Below are positions 1-8,329 of a stretch of DNA of 51,401 bases, piece after piece. The stretch is taken from contig NZ_JACDDV010000008.1 of assembly GCF_013816785.1 (NCBI RefSeq), positions 1 through 51,401 on the forward strand. Reading direction: 5' to 3'. This DNA is from Sphingomonas sp. (GTDB taxonomy: Bacteria; Pseudomonadota; Alphaproteobacteria; Sphingomonadales; Sphingomonadaceae). The translations under genes and the position numbers were made by a program. How positions within the stretch are numbered: position 1 is the first letter of the stretch; every line of letters starts with the position of its first letter. The notes below the pieces were generated by a model. That model saw only the letters and a list, made by a program, of their open reading frames with translations, was not told where the DNA came from and did no database searches.

Positions 1-1
1 C

Positions 2-61
2 TGTCTCGCGCTCTATGCCTTGGGAATGGCGCCGACCCGGCTCGCTCGCTTTTACCGCTGA
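2..61 (+). CDS. C-terminal end of an upstream gene (partial)
   Basis: The frame is open from the window edge to a TGA at 59-61 and encodes about 19 residues ending in RLARFYR. The fragment is too short to identify. It converges on mtnP, and the two stop regions lie within ten bases. It may be the tail of a real gene or chance; only upstream sequence can tell. Confidence 0.35.
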   Translation, partial: CLALYALGMAPTRLARFYR

Positions 62-927
62 GCCGCGGTCACTCGCGCGCACACCGCGTCGAGCTTGGCG
101 AGCATGGCCGGATCGCGCGCGTCGGGCGCGGTGATGATCGCCCTGTCGAGCGCAGTGTCGATTGGCGACGCCCCCCGCTCGGCGGGCAGCAACCCGGCCA
201 GGCGAACCACCAATTGGCGCCCTACCTCGGCATTGGCCATCAGCTGGGCGATCACCGCGGCGACCTCGACCGCGTCCTCGCCGCCGCGCCAGCAGTCATA
301 GTCGGTCACCATCCCGACGAGCGCGTAGGGCAGCTCGGCCTCGCGCGCGAGTTTGGCCTCGGGCATCGCGGTCATTCCGATCACGTCGCAGCCCCACTCG
401 CGATAGAGCAGGCTCTCGGCGCGCGACGAAAATTGCGGGCCTTCCATCGCCAGATAGGTGCCGCCCCGCACCACCGTCGCCCCGGCCGCGCTGGCGGCGT
501 CGGCGCATAGCCCCGACAAGCGCGGGCACGTCGGATCGGCCATCGACACATGCGCGACCATCCCGGGGCCGAAGAAGCTCTTGTCGCGTGCGAATGTCCG
601 GTCGACGAACTGGTCGACAACCACGAACTGGCCCGGCGCCAGCTCCTCGCGGAGCGACCCGACCGCCGAAATGGCGACGACGTCGGTGCAGCCGGCGCGC
701 TTGAGCGCATCGATGTTGGCGCGCGCATTGACGTCGGAAGGCGGTAGCTGATGCCCGCGCCCGTGGCGGGGCAGGAATACGAATTCGAAGGCGCCGATCC
801 GGCCGGTCAGCAATTGGTCCGATGGTGCCCCCCACGGCGTGTCGATCATGATCCAGCGCGGATTCTCGAGCGCATCGATCTCGTACAACCCCGAGCCGCC
901 GATGACGCCGATCCTCCAGCCAGGCAT
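52..927 (-). CDS. mtnP: S-methyl-5'-thioadenosine phosphorylase
   Basis: This cytosolic enzyme of the PNP/MTAP family splits methylthioadenosine with phosphate into adenine and 5-methylthioribose 1-phosphate, feeding methionine and purine salvage. The protein has about 291 residues, normal for the family. Visible motifs are GGSGLY (about 10-15), the phosphate-site RHGRGH (54-59), SAVGSL (87-92), EGPQFSSRAE (162-171), the purine-site GMTAMPEA (184-191) and TDYDCW (208-213). I prefer the ATG at 927, which has a GAGG about ten bases upstream, over the in-frame TTG at 936. It is the last gene of a three-gene minus-strand operon, 11 bases after the DUF1499 gene. The adenine-versus-hypoxanthine preference within the family is inferred from the DYDCW motif. 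Confidence 0.93.
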   Translation of the reverse strand: MPGWRIGVIGGSGLYEIDALENPRWIMIDTPWGAPSDQLLTGRIGAFEFVFLPRHGRGHQLPPSDVNARANIDALKRAGCTDVVAISAVGSLREELAPGQFVVVDQFVDRTFARDKSFFGPGMVAHVSMADPTCPRLSGLCADAASAAGATVVRGGTYLAMEGPQFSSRAESLLYREWGCDVIGMTAMPEAKLAREAELPYALVGMVTDYDCWRGGEDAVEVAAVIAQLMANAEVGRQLVVRLAGLLPAERGASPIDTALDRAIITAPDARDPAMLAKLDAVCARVTAAQR

Positions 928-938
928 GCGATGCAACC

Positions 939-1727
939 TCAGTCCGCTTGCAGGTCGGCGAGAAATGCCCGGATGCGCGCGGCGTTGACGCCGATATCGC
1001 TGCCCCCGACTCGGCTGATCGAGCGCATGTCGACGATCGACCCGTCCGGCCGTTTGGGATCGGGCCGCACGCGCACCACCACATCGTCCTTGAATCGGAA
1101 GAACAACGTCGTGGCGGTCGCCTCGATGATCCCGGCTTGCCGATCTACGCGTGCAACCTGCCAGCCGCGGTCCCGAACAAGCGCTTCGGCGCGCTGAATG
1201 GCATCGGCTGGGCTCAGCGCCAAGCTCAAGCTACGAACGTCGCCATAGGCCTCCCGGTGGATCGTCTTCCACCGACTCTCGGGATCGAGCGCGGCAAGGT
1301 CGGGACGGCCATCGTCGGGAATATCCTCAAGATTGTCCGTGCGGACCGTCAGGGTTTTGAAATGCGGCACATCGGCGAGGTCGGTGGTCGCGTCGTGGAT
1401 CGCGGGAACGCGGCGCGCGGTCGCGATATGGCTCATCAAATAAGCGCCAAACGCGCCCGCGATGACGAACGCGACCAGGTTGAGCCGGCCGGTGCGGACT
1501 CCGCCACGCCGCGAAACAACGAAAGCGACGATCGCCAATAGCCCGCCGGCGATGGCGGCGTAAAAAGCGTAACGCAGGATGGTGAAGCCGATTCCAAATG
1601 ACCAGGCCCCGGCGCCGCTCCCGGCCGCAGCGATGAGCGCCGCCGCCAGTCCGCCGAGGCTAAGCGCAAGCGCCACCCACGACAGTCGCCGCCCCCAATC
1701 ACCATTCCCTGTCGTGTCGATCATCAT
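939..1727 (-). CDS. DUF1499 domain membrane protein
   Basis: The protein has 262 residues. Three hydrophobic helices lie at about 14-36, 45-70 and 80-100. A soluble C-terminal region (about 118-262) resembles DUF1499, with the characteristic DGRPDL stretch, a conserved TLFFRFKDD strand and a final RSISRVGGSDIGVNAARI helix. No enzymatic role is established for the family. Its start overlaps the stop of the upstream sterol-desaturase-like gene by four bases (ATGA), and mtnP follows 11 bases later, so the three genes are probably co-transcribed. The topology is inferred from hydrophobicity read by eye. Confidence 0.85.
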   Translation of the reverse strand: MMIDTTGNGDWGRRLSWVALALSLGGLAAALIAAAGSGAGAWSFGIGFTILRYAFYAAIAGGLLAIVAFVVSRRGGVRTGRLNLVAFVIAGAFGAYLMSHIATARRVPAIHDATTDLADVPHFKTLTVRTDNLEDIPDDGRPDLAALDPESRWKTIHREAYGDVRSLSLALSPADAIQRAEALVRDRGWQVARVDRQAGIIEATATTLFFRFKDDVVVRVRPDPKRPDGSIVDMRSISRVGGSDIGVNAARIRAFLADLQAD

Positions 1728-2578
1728 GCTCTGCCTTCGGTGCGCCCGCGCCTTAGCGGCTGCAGCAGCATCCGGTCGAGGCGAAGTTCGCCAGGGCTTC
1801 GGAACTGGGGAAGCCCGATCGTCATCGCCTCATGCCCCGCCGCCGGCTGGGCGCGATAGGTGCCGAACAGCCGGTCCCACCACGGCAGGTTGAAGCCAAA
1901 GTTCGAATTGGTCTCGCGCGCCACGATCGAATGGTGGACGCGGTGCATGTCGGGCGTGACCAGGATCCGGCGCAACCAGCGGTCAACACCTGCGGGCAGC
2001 CGGACATTGCTGTGGTTGAACATCGAAGTGGCGTTGAGGAGGACTTCAAAGATGATCACTCCCAACGCCGGCGCGCCGAGCACCACTACCGTACCGAGCT
2101 TGATGCCCATCGACAACAGGATCTCGACCGGATGGAAGCGGACCCCCGTCGTCACGTCGATGTCGAGGTCGGCATGGTGCATGCGATGCAGCCGCCACAG
2201 CAACGGAGCGGCGTGGAACAGCAAATGCTGGGCGTAGATGATCAGGTCGAGCAGGATGATGGTTGTGAGAATCGCGAGCCAATCCGGCACTTTCACAAGA
2301 TTGAGCAGACCCCATCCTTTGGCGTCAGCAATCAGCGCGAGCCCGACTGCCGCGGTCGGGAACAGAATTCGCACCAGCAAGGTGTCGATTGCCACCACCC
2401 CGGCATTGCCCGGCCAGCGCCGCCACCGGCCGACCGTTAGCTGGCGGCGCGGCGCGAGCAGCTCCCACGCCATGAGGAACGCCAGCGCGGCGGCGAAGAC
2501 ACCAAGCCGGATCAGCGGCTCGGCAGCGAGGCCGCCGCTCGTGGTGTCGAGGCCAGTCATGAAGGCCGAATAGCGCAT
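1724..2578 (-). CDS. Sterol desaturase / fatty acid hydroxylase family protein
   Basis: This is a membrane di-iron oxygenase-like protein of 284 residues. The histidine clusters of the superfamily are all present: HLLFH (118-122), HRMHH (131-135), H149, H189 and HRVHH (212-216). Hydrophobic segments lie at about 22-42, 60-84 and 100-120, with another near 152-185. Family members hydroxylate or desaturate sterols, fatty acids or carotenoids; the substrate here cannot be told from sequence. The annotated ATG at 2578 gives MRYSAF, and the ATG seven codons later (MTGLDT) is an alternative. It is the first gene of the operon with the DUF1499 gene and mtnP. Confidence 0.9.
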   Translation of the reverse strand: MRYSAFMTGLDTTSGGLAAEPLIRLGVFAAALAFLMAWELLAPRRQLTVGRWRRWPGNAGVVAIDTLLVRILFPTAAVGLALIADAKGWGLLNLVKVPDWLAILTTIILLDLIIYAQHLLFHAAPLLWRLHRMHHADLDIDVTTGVRFHPVEILLSMGIKLGTVVVLGAPALGVIIFEVLLNATSMFNHSNVRLPAGVDRWLRRILVTPDMHRVHHSIVARETNSNFGFNLPWWDRLFGTYRAQPAAGHEAMTIGLPQFRSPGELRLDRMLLQPLRRGRTEGRA

Positions 2579-2715
2579 CGCGAGCCGGCATGCCGTAACT
2601 TTTCCAGCGCGCGCGACGAGCTGTTAACCCCGCAAGCCCCCCCTGCCGCGGTTGTCTACGCGTCTGTGAGCTATTCGGTACGACTGACGCTCGAATCCCT
2701 ATAAGGGGCACGCAA

Positions 2716-2835
2716 ATTCCCTAAGCCTCACGACAGGGAAGCGAGGCGCCTAAGGTCCCGAATTCCGGACCTTAATTCTGTCACGGTGACCCGGAAGGGC
2801 TAGCTGATTCCCTAAAAACAGGCCGATTAGGGAAT
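2716..2835. repeat. Cluster of short inverted repeats in the spacer
   Basis: The 9-mer ATTCCCTAA occurs at 2716-2724 and 2807-2815 and, inverted, at 2827-2835; the last two form a perfect 9-bp stem with an 11-base loop. Between them, 2752-2773 is a palindrome with 7-bp arms around GAATTC. The cluster lies upstream of the sterol-desaturase operon and downstream of the S41 protease. The rest of the roughly 480-base spacer (2579-3057) shows no convincing gene. The function is unknown; it may be a degenerate intergenic repeat or a terminator for the S41 transcript. Confidence 0.5.
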
Positions 2836-3057
2836 TGAGGGCATGAGAGGGGTTCGCCGAAGTCTGCGTCCCGCACCATGCCTTCAGTGGGCAATCGCTG
2901 GCTTTCCTGCGCTGGGAATGGAAACCTTGGTGCGCCGCTTGGGTAAGGTTTGGGGCTCGGAACTAGTATCGGCATCACCTTCTTAGAGCGATTCAGTGAG
3001 ACTGATGCGCTCGCTGTAAGTCCTACTTACGACTGCTGGTGCTTATCTCCGCCGGAC

Positions 3058-3246
3058 CTAGAAAAGCCCTGGCACGACTTGCTGTGCCGGCGTCGGACGT
3101 TGCGGTCGGAGTATTTCTAGCCTGGGCGCTGGCGGCGGCGTTGCGGGCTTCGCTACGACCGGCGCTGGCGACGGTGGGGGATTGCTGCCCTGCGCGGGTG
3201 TCAGCATGGTGATCGCCGCCAGCGTCAATTCCCGAGTGCCGATCAA
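3058..3246 (-). CDS. Small proline-rich hypothetical protein (doubtful)
   Basis: This is a 62-residue frame whose ATG overlaps the stop of the S41 protease gene by four bases (ATGA), a layout typical of translational coupling. The first 15 residues are moderately hydrophobic; the remainder is rich in Pro and Ala. I recognise no domain. It could equally be chance coding in a high-GC spacer. Confidence 0.3.
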   Translation of the reverse strand: MIGTRELTLAAITMLTPAQGSNPPPSPAPVVAKPATPPPAPRLEILRPQRPTPAQQVVPGLF

Positions 3247-4670
3247 TGGAGCCCCGGAACTTCGCGTTCGGCAGTGTCGGGCTGACTGCTTTGAAGGATC
3301 TCACGACCGCGCAGTGACTGGCTCGTCTGCGTTCCGCCGACCGAAATGGGCGTGCAGGTGCGCCCGGCCAAGAAATCCAGCGCCCCCTTGACCGAGCCTT
3401 CGGAGGGATCGCCAAGCGGCCGCATAATGTCGTCGGCCGCCTGGCAGCTGGCTTCTACTTTGGTCGCGAGGCCGTTGTAATAGTCGCCCTGGCGATTGGC
3501 GTTTTCAGTTTTGAAGGCCACCACCCGCAAACGGTCATCGCACTGGCTCCGATCGAGCGCGATCTGGCCGACGGGCTTGCCATATGTGTTGGAGCCGATC
3601 AGGGCCGAATTGGCATGAAGGTAGGGAGTGAAGCTGTTAATGACGAGTTCGCTCGCCGAAGCGGTGCCGCCAGTGCCGATAAACGCAATCTTCACCGGCG
3701 CGATCGACTGCGACAGCGGCGTAAACAAGGTGGTTGAATTGTTGCTGGCCTTTTCCGGCCGGAAGCTGGTGTAACTGAAGACATTGTTGATACGCCCGGC
3801 GCCCATAAGATTGCCCATCAGATCGGCGATCGCGACCAACCCGCCTCCGTTATAGCGAAAATCGACGATGACCTGATTGATCCCCTGCAGCCGGAACGTG
3901 TCGAACGCCATGCGCAGTTGCGGATCCGCAGTGGAAATGAAGGTGCGCAGATTGAGATAACCGACCTTGCGACCATTATCGTCAATCACCTTTGCGCCAT
4001 AACGCGCCGACACTGGCGAGATTTCGTAAGTCGCTTTGGTCACGGTAACGTCACGCTCGACCCCACCGCTGCTGACCCGCAAAACGCGAGTGACGCCTGC
4101 CTCCGACGAACCAAGCGCCGCATTGACGCCGGCCGCACCTTCTGAGGCGAAGATCGACGCGACGGTGCGAAGTGAAGCCACGCTCGTGCCAATCGCTATA
4201 ATTTCGGTGCCGCGATCGATGCCGGCGGCCAGCGCAGGCGCGCCTTCAAACGCTTCGGTGACGAACAATCGGCCAGCGCCGGCATCATAGGACAGCCTGA
4301 TTCCAAATCCTGCGGTGGAGCCCGATTCATAAAAAGCGTTCTCGGCCGCGATGGACGTGAGATAGGTGAAAAAGCGATCCTTCGATTGGGCGCGAGCGGT
4401 GGCGGTGAGGGCGTCGATATAAGCTCCTACCGTTGTATAGGCCCCCGGATCGAGCGCTGCGGGCAAGAGCTCGGGAAACAGATACCATTCGCGCAACTGA
4501 CCCGCAGCCCAGTCCTGGCGCTCGCGAAGAGAGCAACCGGCAGTCGTCTGGGTCGGGGTCGGAGCGACGGCCACCGGAGGTGCACTGCCACCGCTGTCGC
4601 TCCCTCCTCCGCCACAGGCTGCGAGTAAGGCGACAATACTTGTCAGGGTCGTAAACCGAGTCGCACGCAT
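3243..4670 (-). CDS. S41 family (C-terminal processing) peptidase lipoprotein
   Basis: This is a serine protease of the tail-specific/CTP family, predicted to be lipid-anchored in the periplasm. The signal peptide ends in a lipobox with Cys19 (ALLAAC), followed by a Gly/Ser/Pro/Thr-rich linker to about residue 42. A PDZ-like region spans about 115-212 (GFGIRL, GAPALAAGI), and the S41 core runs from about 235 (GYLNLRTF, VIVDFRYNGGG) to 380. The nucleophile motif TASASE is at 336-341 and the general-base lysine is in YGKPVG (Lys365). The length of 475 residues is normal for this lipoprotein subgroup. The gene stands alone on the minus strand with a spacer of about 250 bases upstream. The substrate is unknown. 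Confidence 0.9.
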   Translation of the reverse strand: MRATRFTTLTSIVALLAACGGGGSDSGGSAPPVAVAPTPTQTTAGCSLRERQDWAAGQLREWYLFPELLPAALDPGAYTTVGAYIDALTATARAQSKDRFFTYLTSIAAENAFYESGSTAGFGIRLSYDAGAGRLFVTEAFEGAPALAAGIDRGTEIIAIGTSVASLRTVASIFASEGAAGVNAALGSSEAGVTRVLRVSSGGVERDVTVTKATYEISPVSARYGAKVIDDNGRKVGYLNLRTFISTADPQLRMAFDTFRLQGINQVIVDFRYNGGGLVAIADLMGNLMGAGRINNVFSYTSFRPEKASNNSTTLFTPLSQSIAPVKIAFIGTGGTASASELVINSFTPYLHANSALIGSNTYGKPVGQIALDRSQCDDRLRVVAFKTENANRQGDYYNGLATKVEASCQAADDIMRPLGDPSEGSVKGALDFLAGRTCTPISVGGTQTSQSLRGREILQSSQPDTAEREVPGLH

Positions 4671-4923
4671 TACAACTATCCTCCCGATTTGAGAGACTTA
4701 AGCCGTAAGACCAGCAATGACAGCAAAAAATTACGCCAGCTGATCAAGCGGCGGAAATCTGGCGGTTCGTATCCCGGGTTGAAGGGCCAAACCCGAATTA
4801 TAACATTACGTCCTTGGAGCGTGCGGCGCCGCGCTTTGTGCAAAAACAGGTTCGACGCCTGTGGGCGCCACCATATTTTCACAACATTTATCTGCATTCG
4901 GGCCTGGGGCTACAGCACGATGT
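4671..4923. other. Intergenic region between S41 protease and thiolase
   Basis: The 253-base spacer should hold the promoter of the S41 gene (minus strand) and the end of the thiolase transcript. It is visibly less GC-rich than its neighbours, with several A/T runs. I found no stem followed by a T-run and no convincing small gene. Confidence 0.4.
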
Positions 4924-6102
4924 CTAGCCTAGCGCCTCGACAATCGTGACGTTGGCGATGCCGCCGCCCTCGCACATGGTCTGCAATCCAAAGCGCAAAC
5001 CGCGAGCGCGCAAGGCGTGGACCAGGGTTGCCATCAGCTTGGTCCCGCTTGCGCCTAGCGGATGGCCAAGCGCGATCGCGCCGCCGTTGACGTTGAGAAG
5101 GGCCGGGTCGCCGCCGATTTCCTTGAGCCAGGCGAGCGGGACCAGCGCGAACGCCTCATTGACTTCGTACAAGTCGATGTCGGCTAGGGCGCGGCCCGAT
5201 CGCTCGAGCGCGCGCCGGGTTGCCCGGATCGGCTCCTCCAGCATGATGACGGGATCGCCGGCGGTGACCGTCAGATGGTCGATCCGCGCGATCGGGGTCA
5301 GGCCATGTTCCTGGAGCGCTCGTTCCGAGACCACCAGCACGCCTGACGCACCGTCGCACACCTGGCTGGCATTGCCGGCAGTGATCACCCCGTTCGGGAC
5401 CAGCGTTTTCAGCTCAGCGAGGCCGTCGCGGCTGGCGTCGCGGCGAATGCCCTCGTCGCGGGCGTGAACGATCGGATTGCCCTCCTTGTCGGTCGCGTCG
5501 AGCAACAGAATTTCGCGGTCGAATGCTCCGGTATCGCTGGCCGCGGCGGCTTTGCGATGGCTGTCGAGCGCGAACGCGTCGAGCTCCTCGCGCGAAAATC
5601 CATATTTGCCGGCCATCATTTCGGCGCCGGTGAACTGGCTGAATTGCTCGACGCCGTAGCGCTGCTTGATCGATGGCGGCCACGGGCCGGTACCGACCCC
5701 AGCCTGAGCGGCAAGGATGACCGGGCTGCCCATCGGCACGCGGGTCATGCTTTCGACCCCGGCGGCGATGACCACGTCCTGCGTGCCCGACATCACCGCC
5801 TGGGCGGCGAAGTGCAGCGCCTGTTGCGAGCTGCCGCACTGTCGGTCGATAGACACCGCGGGAACGCTGTCGGGCAGCGACGAGGCGAGCACCATGTTGC
5901 GGCCGATATGGAAACTCTGCTCGCCGACCTGGCCGACGCAACCGGCGATGACGTCGTCGATTGCCCCCGGGTCGATCCCGCTGCGCCCGACCAGCGCATC
6001 GAGTACCGCCGCGCCCAAATCGGCCGGGTGCCAGTCGCGCAGCGCCCCGCCACGCCGGCCGCCGGCCGTGCGCAGGGCTTCGACAATATAAGCGTCCGTC
6101 AT
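4924..6102 (-). CDS. Acetyl-CoA C-acyltransferase (thiolase)
   Basis: This cytosolic thiolase catalyses CoA-dependent cleavage or condensation of 3-ketoacyl-CoA. The protein has 392 residues, a full-length subunit. The acylated nucleophile is Cys89 in DRQCGSSQQA. The NEAFA loop, the catalytic His347 in GHPLGASG and the second Cys377 in MCEGGG are all present. The wording of the N-terminal half (VGEQSFHIGRN, PMGS) resembles the FadA/steroid-degradation type more than PhaA, so beta-oxidation is the more likely role. No partner dehydrogenase or hydratase lies next to it. It is monocistronic and divergent from the TonB receptor gene. Confidence 0.92.
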   Translation of the reverse strand: MTDAYIVEALRTAGGRRGGALRDWHPADLGAAVLDALVGRSGIDPGAIDDVIAGCVGQVGEQSFHIGRNMVLASSLPDSVPAVSIDRQCGSSQQALHFAAQAVMSGTQDVVIAAGVESMTRVPMGSPVILAAQAGVGTGPWPPSIKQRYGVEQFSQFTGAEMMAGKYGFSREELDAFALDSHRKAAAASDTGAFDREILLLDATDKEGNPIVHARDEGIRRDASRDGLAELKTLVPNGVITAGNASQVCDGASGVLVVSERALQEHGLTPIARIDHLTVTAGDPVIMLEEPIRATRRALERSGRALADIDLYEVNEAFALVPLAWLKEIGGDPALLNVNGGAIALGHPLGASGTKLMATLVHALRARGLRFGLQTMCEGGGIANVTIVEALG

Positions 6103-6165
6103 CTTCGTTCCTCTTCGACCACATTCCGCCTAGAAGCGTCCGATGCCATGCCGCGCTAGCCTATC

Positions 6166-8196
6166 ATGATCGGCCTCGCGATGCTTTTGATCGCTGCTGA
6201 AGTTAGCGCGACGACCGACCCGGCCGAGATCATCGTCACCGGCCGCGGCCTCGACCGGTCGGCGAGCGATGAGACCTTCGACCTTGTGACGCTGACCCGC
6301 GACGATGCGCGGCGGGAGGCCAGCGGGCGGCTCGAGAACCTGCTTAAAGCCGTTCCTGGGGTGCAGGGGTTTCGCCGCTCGGACTCGCGCTCGTCGCACC
6401 CGACCAGCCAGTCGATCACCATGCGCGGGCTGGGCGGCAACGCCAGCAGCCGCGCGTTGCTGATCCTCGATGGCGTGCCGCAGGCCGACCCGTTCGGCGG
6501 CTGGGTCAGCTTTCCGGCCTATTCACTCTACCGGATCGGATCGATCAGGGTGGCGCGTGGCGGGGGCAGCGCAATTTGGGGCGCGGGCGCGCTCGCGGGG
6601 ACGGTCGAGTTGGAGAGCGCGACGCCGGACCAATTAGCTCCGGTCGAGGGGTCGTTGATGGCCGGCTCGCGGCGATCGGTCGAGGCGAATGCGAGCATGC
6701 TGGGTTCGATTAGCAGGGGCTTCGTAACCGGTTCAGCCTCGTTCAGTCGCGGCGACGGCTTCGTCCCGATCGTGCGCGAGGATCGCGGCCCAATCGACCG
6801 GCGGGCCTCCTATCGCCAGGCTTCGGCCGTGCTGCGCGGCGTAGTTGAGGTCGCGTCCCGGACCGAACTGCAATTAAACCTGTCGGGCTTCGACGATCGG
6901 CGCGATCGGGGCGTGGCGAAGACCGACAACCGTTCGCGCGGGGCGGATGCTTCGGTTCGGCTGGTCGGGCGCGGGCGCGCCGGCTGGTCGTTGCTCGGCT
7001 ATGTCCAACAGCGGCGCTTCGCCAGCCAGTTCGCTGCTATCGACGCGGCGCGAACCACCAGCACGCTGACGCTCGACCAATATCGCGTGCCGGCGACGGG
7101 ATGGGGCGCGCGGGGCGAAGTATCGCGGGCGGGCCCGGTCGAACTCCGCGCCGGCCTCGATCTGCGCGGAACCGAAGGCGAGACCGATGAGCATTATCAG
7201 TTCGTCGCCGGATCGCCGACGCGAAACAGGATCGCTGGCGGCCGAAGCATGACGGTCGGCGCCTTTGCCGACGCGACGGTCTCTCGGCCCGCGTGGACCT
7301 TCAATGCATCGGCCCGGCTCGATCGATGGGCGATCCGTGACGGACGGGTTGAGGAGGCGCTGCTCAGCGGCACTGGGCTGACCGAAACATGGTTCGCCGA
7401 TCGTTCGGGCTGGCAGCCGACCGGGCGGGTCGCTGCTGCTTGGCGGGCAGGCGATGGACTAACCTTTCGAGCTTCGGCCTACCGCGGCTGGCGGCTGCCG
7501 ACTCTCAATGAGCTTTACCGCCCGTTTCGGATCGGCGCCGACGCGACCGCCGCCAACGCCGCGCTTGATCCCGAAACTGCGGCCGGCGCGGAGGTCGGCC
7601 TGGCGGCGCGCCTCACGCCGGCGATCCGGCTCGACCTGACCGCCTTCAGTGTGCGGCTTGAAGACGCCATCGCCAATGTCACCATTGCCCATGGGCCAGG
7701 CGTCTTTTCCGGGGTCGGATTCGTGTCGGCGGCGGGCAGTTACCGACGGCGCGAGAATCTCGATGCGATCCGCAGCCGGGGCGTCGAGGCAGCTCTCTCC
7801 GCGACGTTCGGCGCGCTCTCGGCGCGGCTGTCCTACGCGTTAGCTGACGCGCGCGTTCGCGATCGGACGTTCGCCGACGTCGATGGCCTCCGCCCCGCGC
7901 AGGTGCCGCGCCACCAGCTCGCCGCGTCGGTTGATTGGACGCGCGCCGACGCGATCGGCGCGGGGGTCACCGCGCGTTTTGTTTCGGGACAGTTTGAAGA
8001 CGACGCCAATCGCCGCCACCTGTCGGGGGCGCTGACGATTGACGCCTTCGCCATGCGCCGAATCGACCGGCATCTGGCCCTGACGTTTAGAGGCGAAAAC
8101 CTGTTCGGCACCCGGGTGGAAGCGGCGTTAAGCGAGCGCGGCGAGACCGAACGGGCCAATCCCCGGACCCTTTGGATTGGAGTGGCCTTCCGCTGA
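6166..8196 (+). CDS. TonB-dependent outer-membrane receptor
   Basis: This is a 676-residue outer-membrane active transporter. A short hydrophobic leader (MIGLAMLLIAAEVSA) precedes a TonB-box-like EIIVTGR at about residues 21-27. A plug domain follows (about 40-160), with LLKAVPGVQGF, TMRGLGG, LLILDGVPQ and the RVARGGGSAIWGAGALAGTV signature. The remainder is a 22-strand-type barrel ending in the aromatic residue of WIGVAFR. The substrate is unknown; the plug-barrel style is that of vitamin B12, siderophore or copper receptors. The gene is divergent from the thiolase with 63 bases between starts. No inner-membrane partner is adjacent. Confidence 0.92.
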   Translation: MIGLAMLLIAAEVSATTDPAEIIVTGRGLDRSASDETFDLVTLTRDDARREASGRLENLLKAVPGVQGFRRSDSRSSHPTSQSITMRGLGGNASSRALLILDGVPQADPFGGWVSFPAYSLYRIGSIRVARGGGSAIWGAGALAGTVELESATPDQLAPVEGSLMAGSRRSVEANASMLGSISRGFVTGSASFSRGDGFVPIVREDRGPIDRRASYRQASAVLRGVVEVASRTELQLNLSGFDDRRDRGVAKTDNRSRGADASVRLVGRGRAGWSLLGYVQQRRFASQFAAIDAARTTSTLTLDQYRVPATGWGARGEVSRAGPVELRAGLDLRGTEGETDEHYQFVAGSPTRNRIAGGRSMTVGAFADATVSRPAWTFNASARLDRWAIRDGRVEEALLSGTGLTETWFADRSGWQPTGRVAAAWRAGDGLTFRASAYRGWRLPTLNELYRPFRIGADATAANAALDPETAAGAEVGLAARLTPAIRLDLTAFSVRLEDAIANVTIAHGPGVFSGVGFVSAAGSYRRRENLDAIRSRGVEAALSATFGALSARLSYALADARVRDRTFADVDGLRPAQVPRHQLAASVDWTRADAIGAGVTARFVSGQFEDDANRRHLSGALTIDAFAMRRIDRHLALTFRGENLFGTRVEAALSERGETERANPRTLWIGVAFR

Positions 8197-8329
8197 TCGG
8201 CCGGGTTCAACAATCCACAGGATATTCGCGCCAGCCCTCTGGAACCTTCCTGACATTTGGTGATTAAACCGACGGGGGGAGCTGCGTATCGTACTCCCTA
8301 TTACCTGTGGGTGGTGGAGGCGTGCGCAC

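Noticed and set aside
2781-2978. A 65-codon minus-strand frame in the repeat-bearing spacer
   Set aside because: It runs through the ATTCCCTAA repeats, is rich in Pro and Ser, and has no ribosome site or neighbour coupling.
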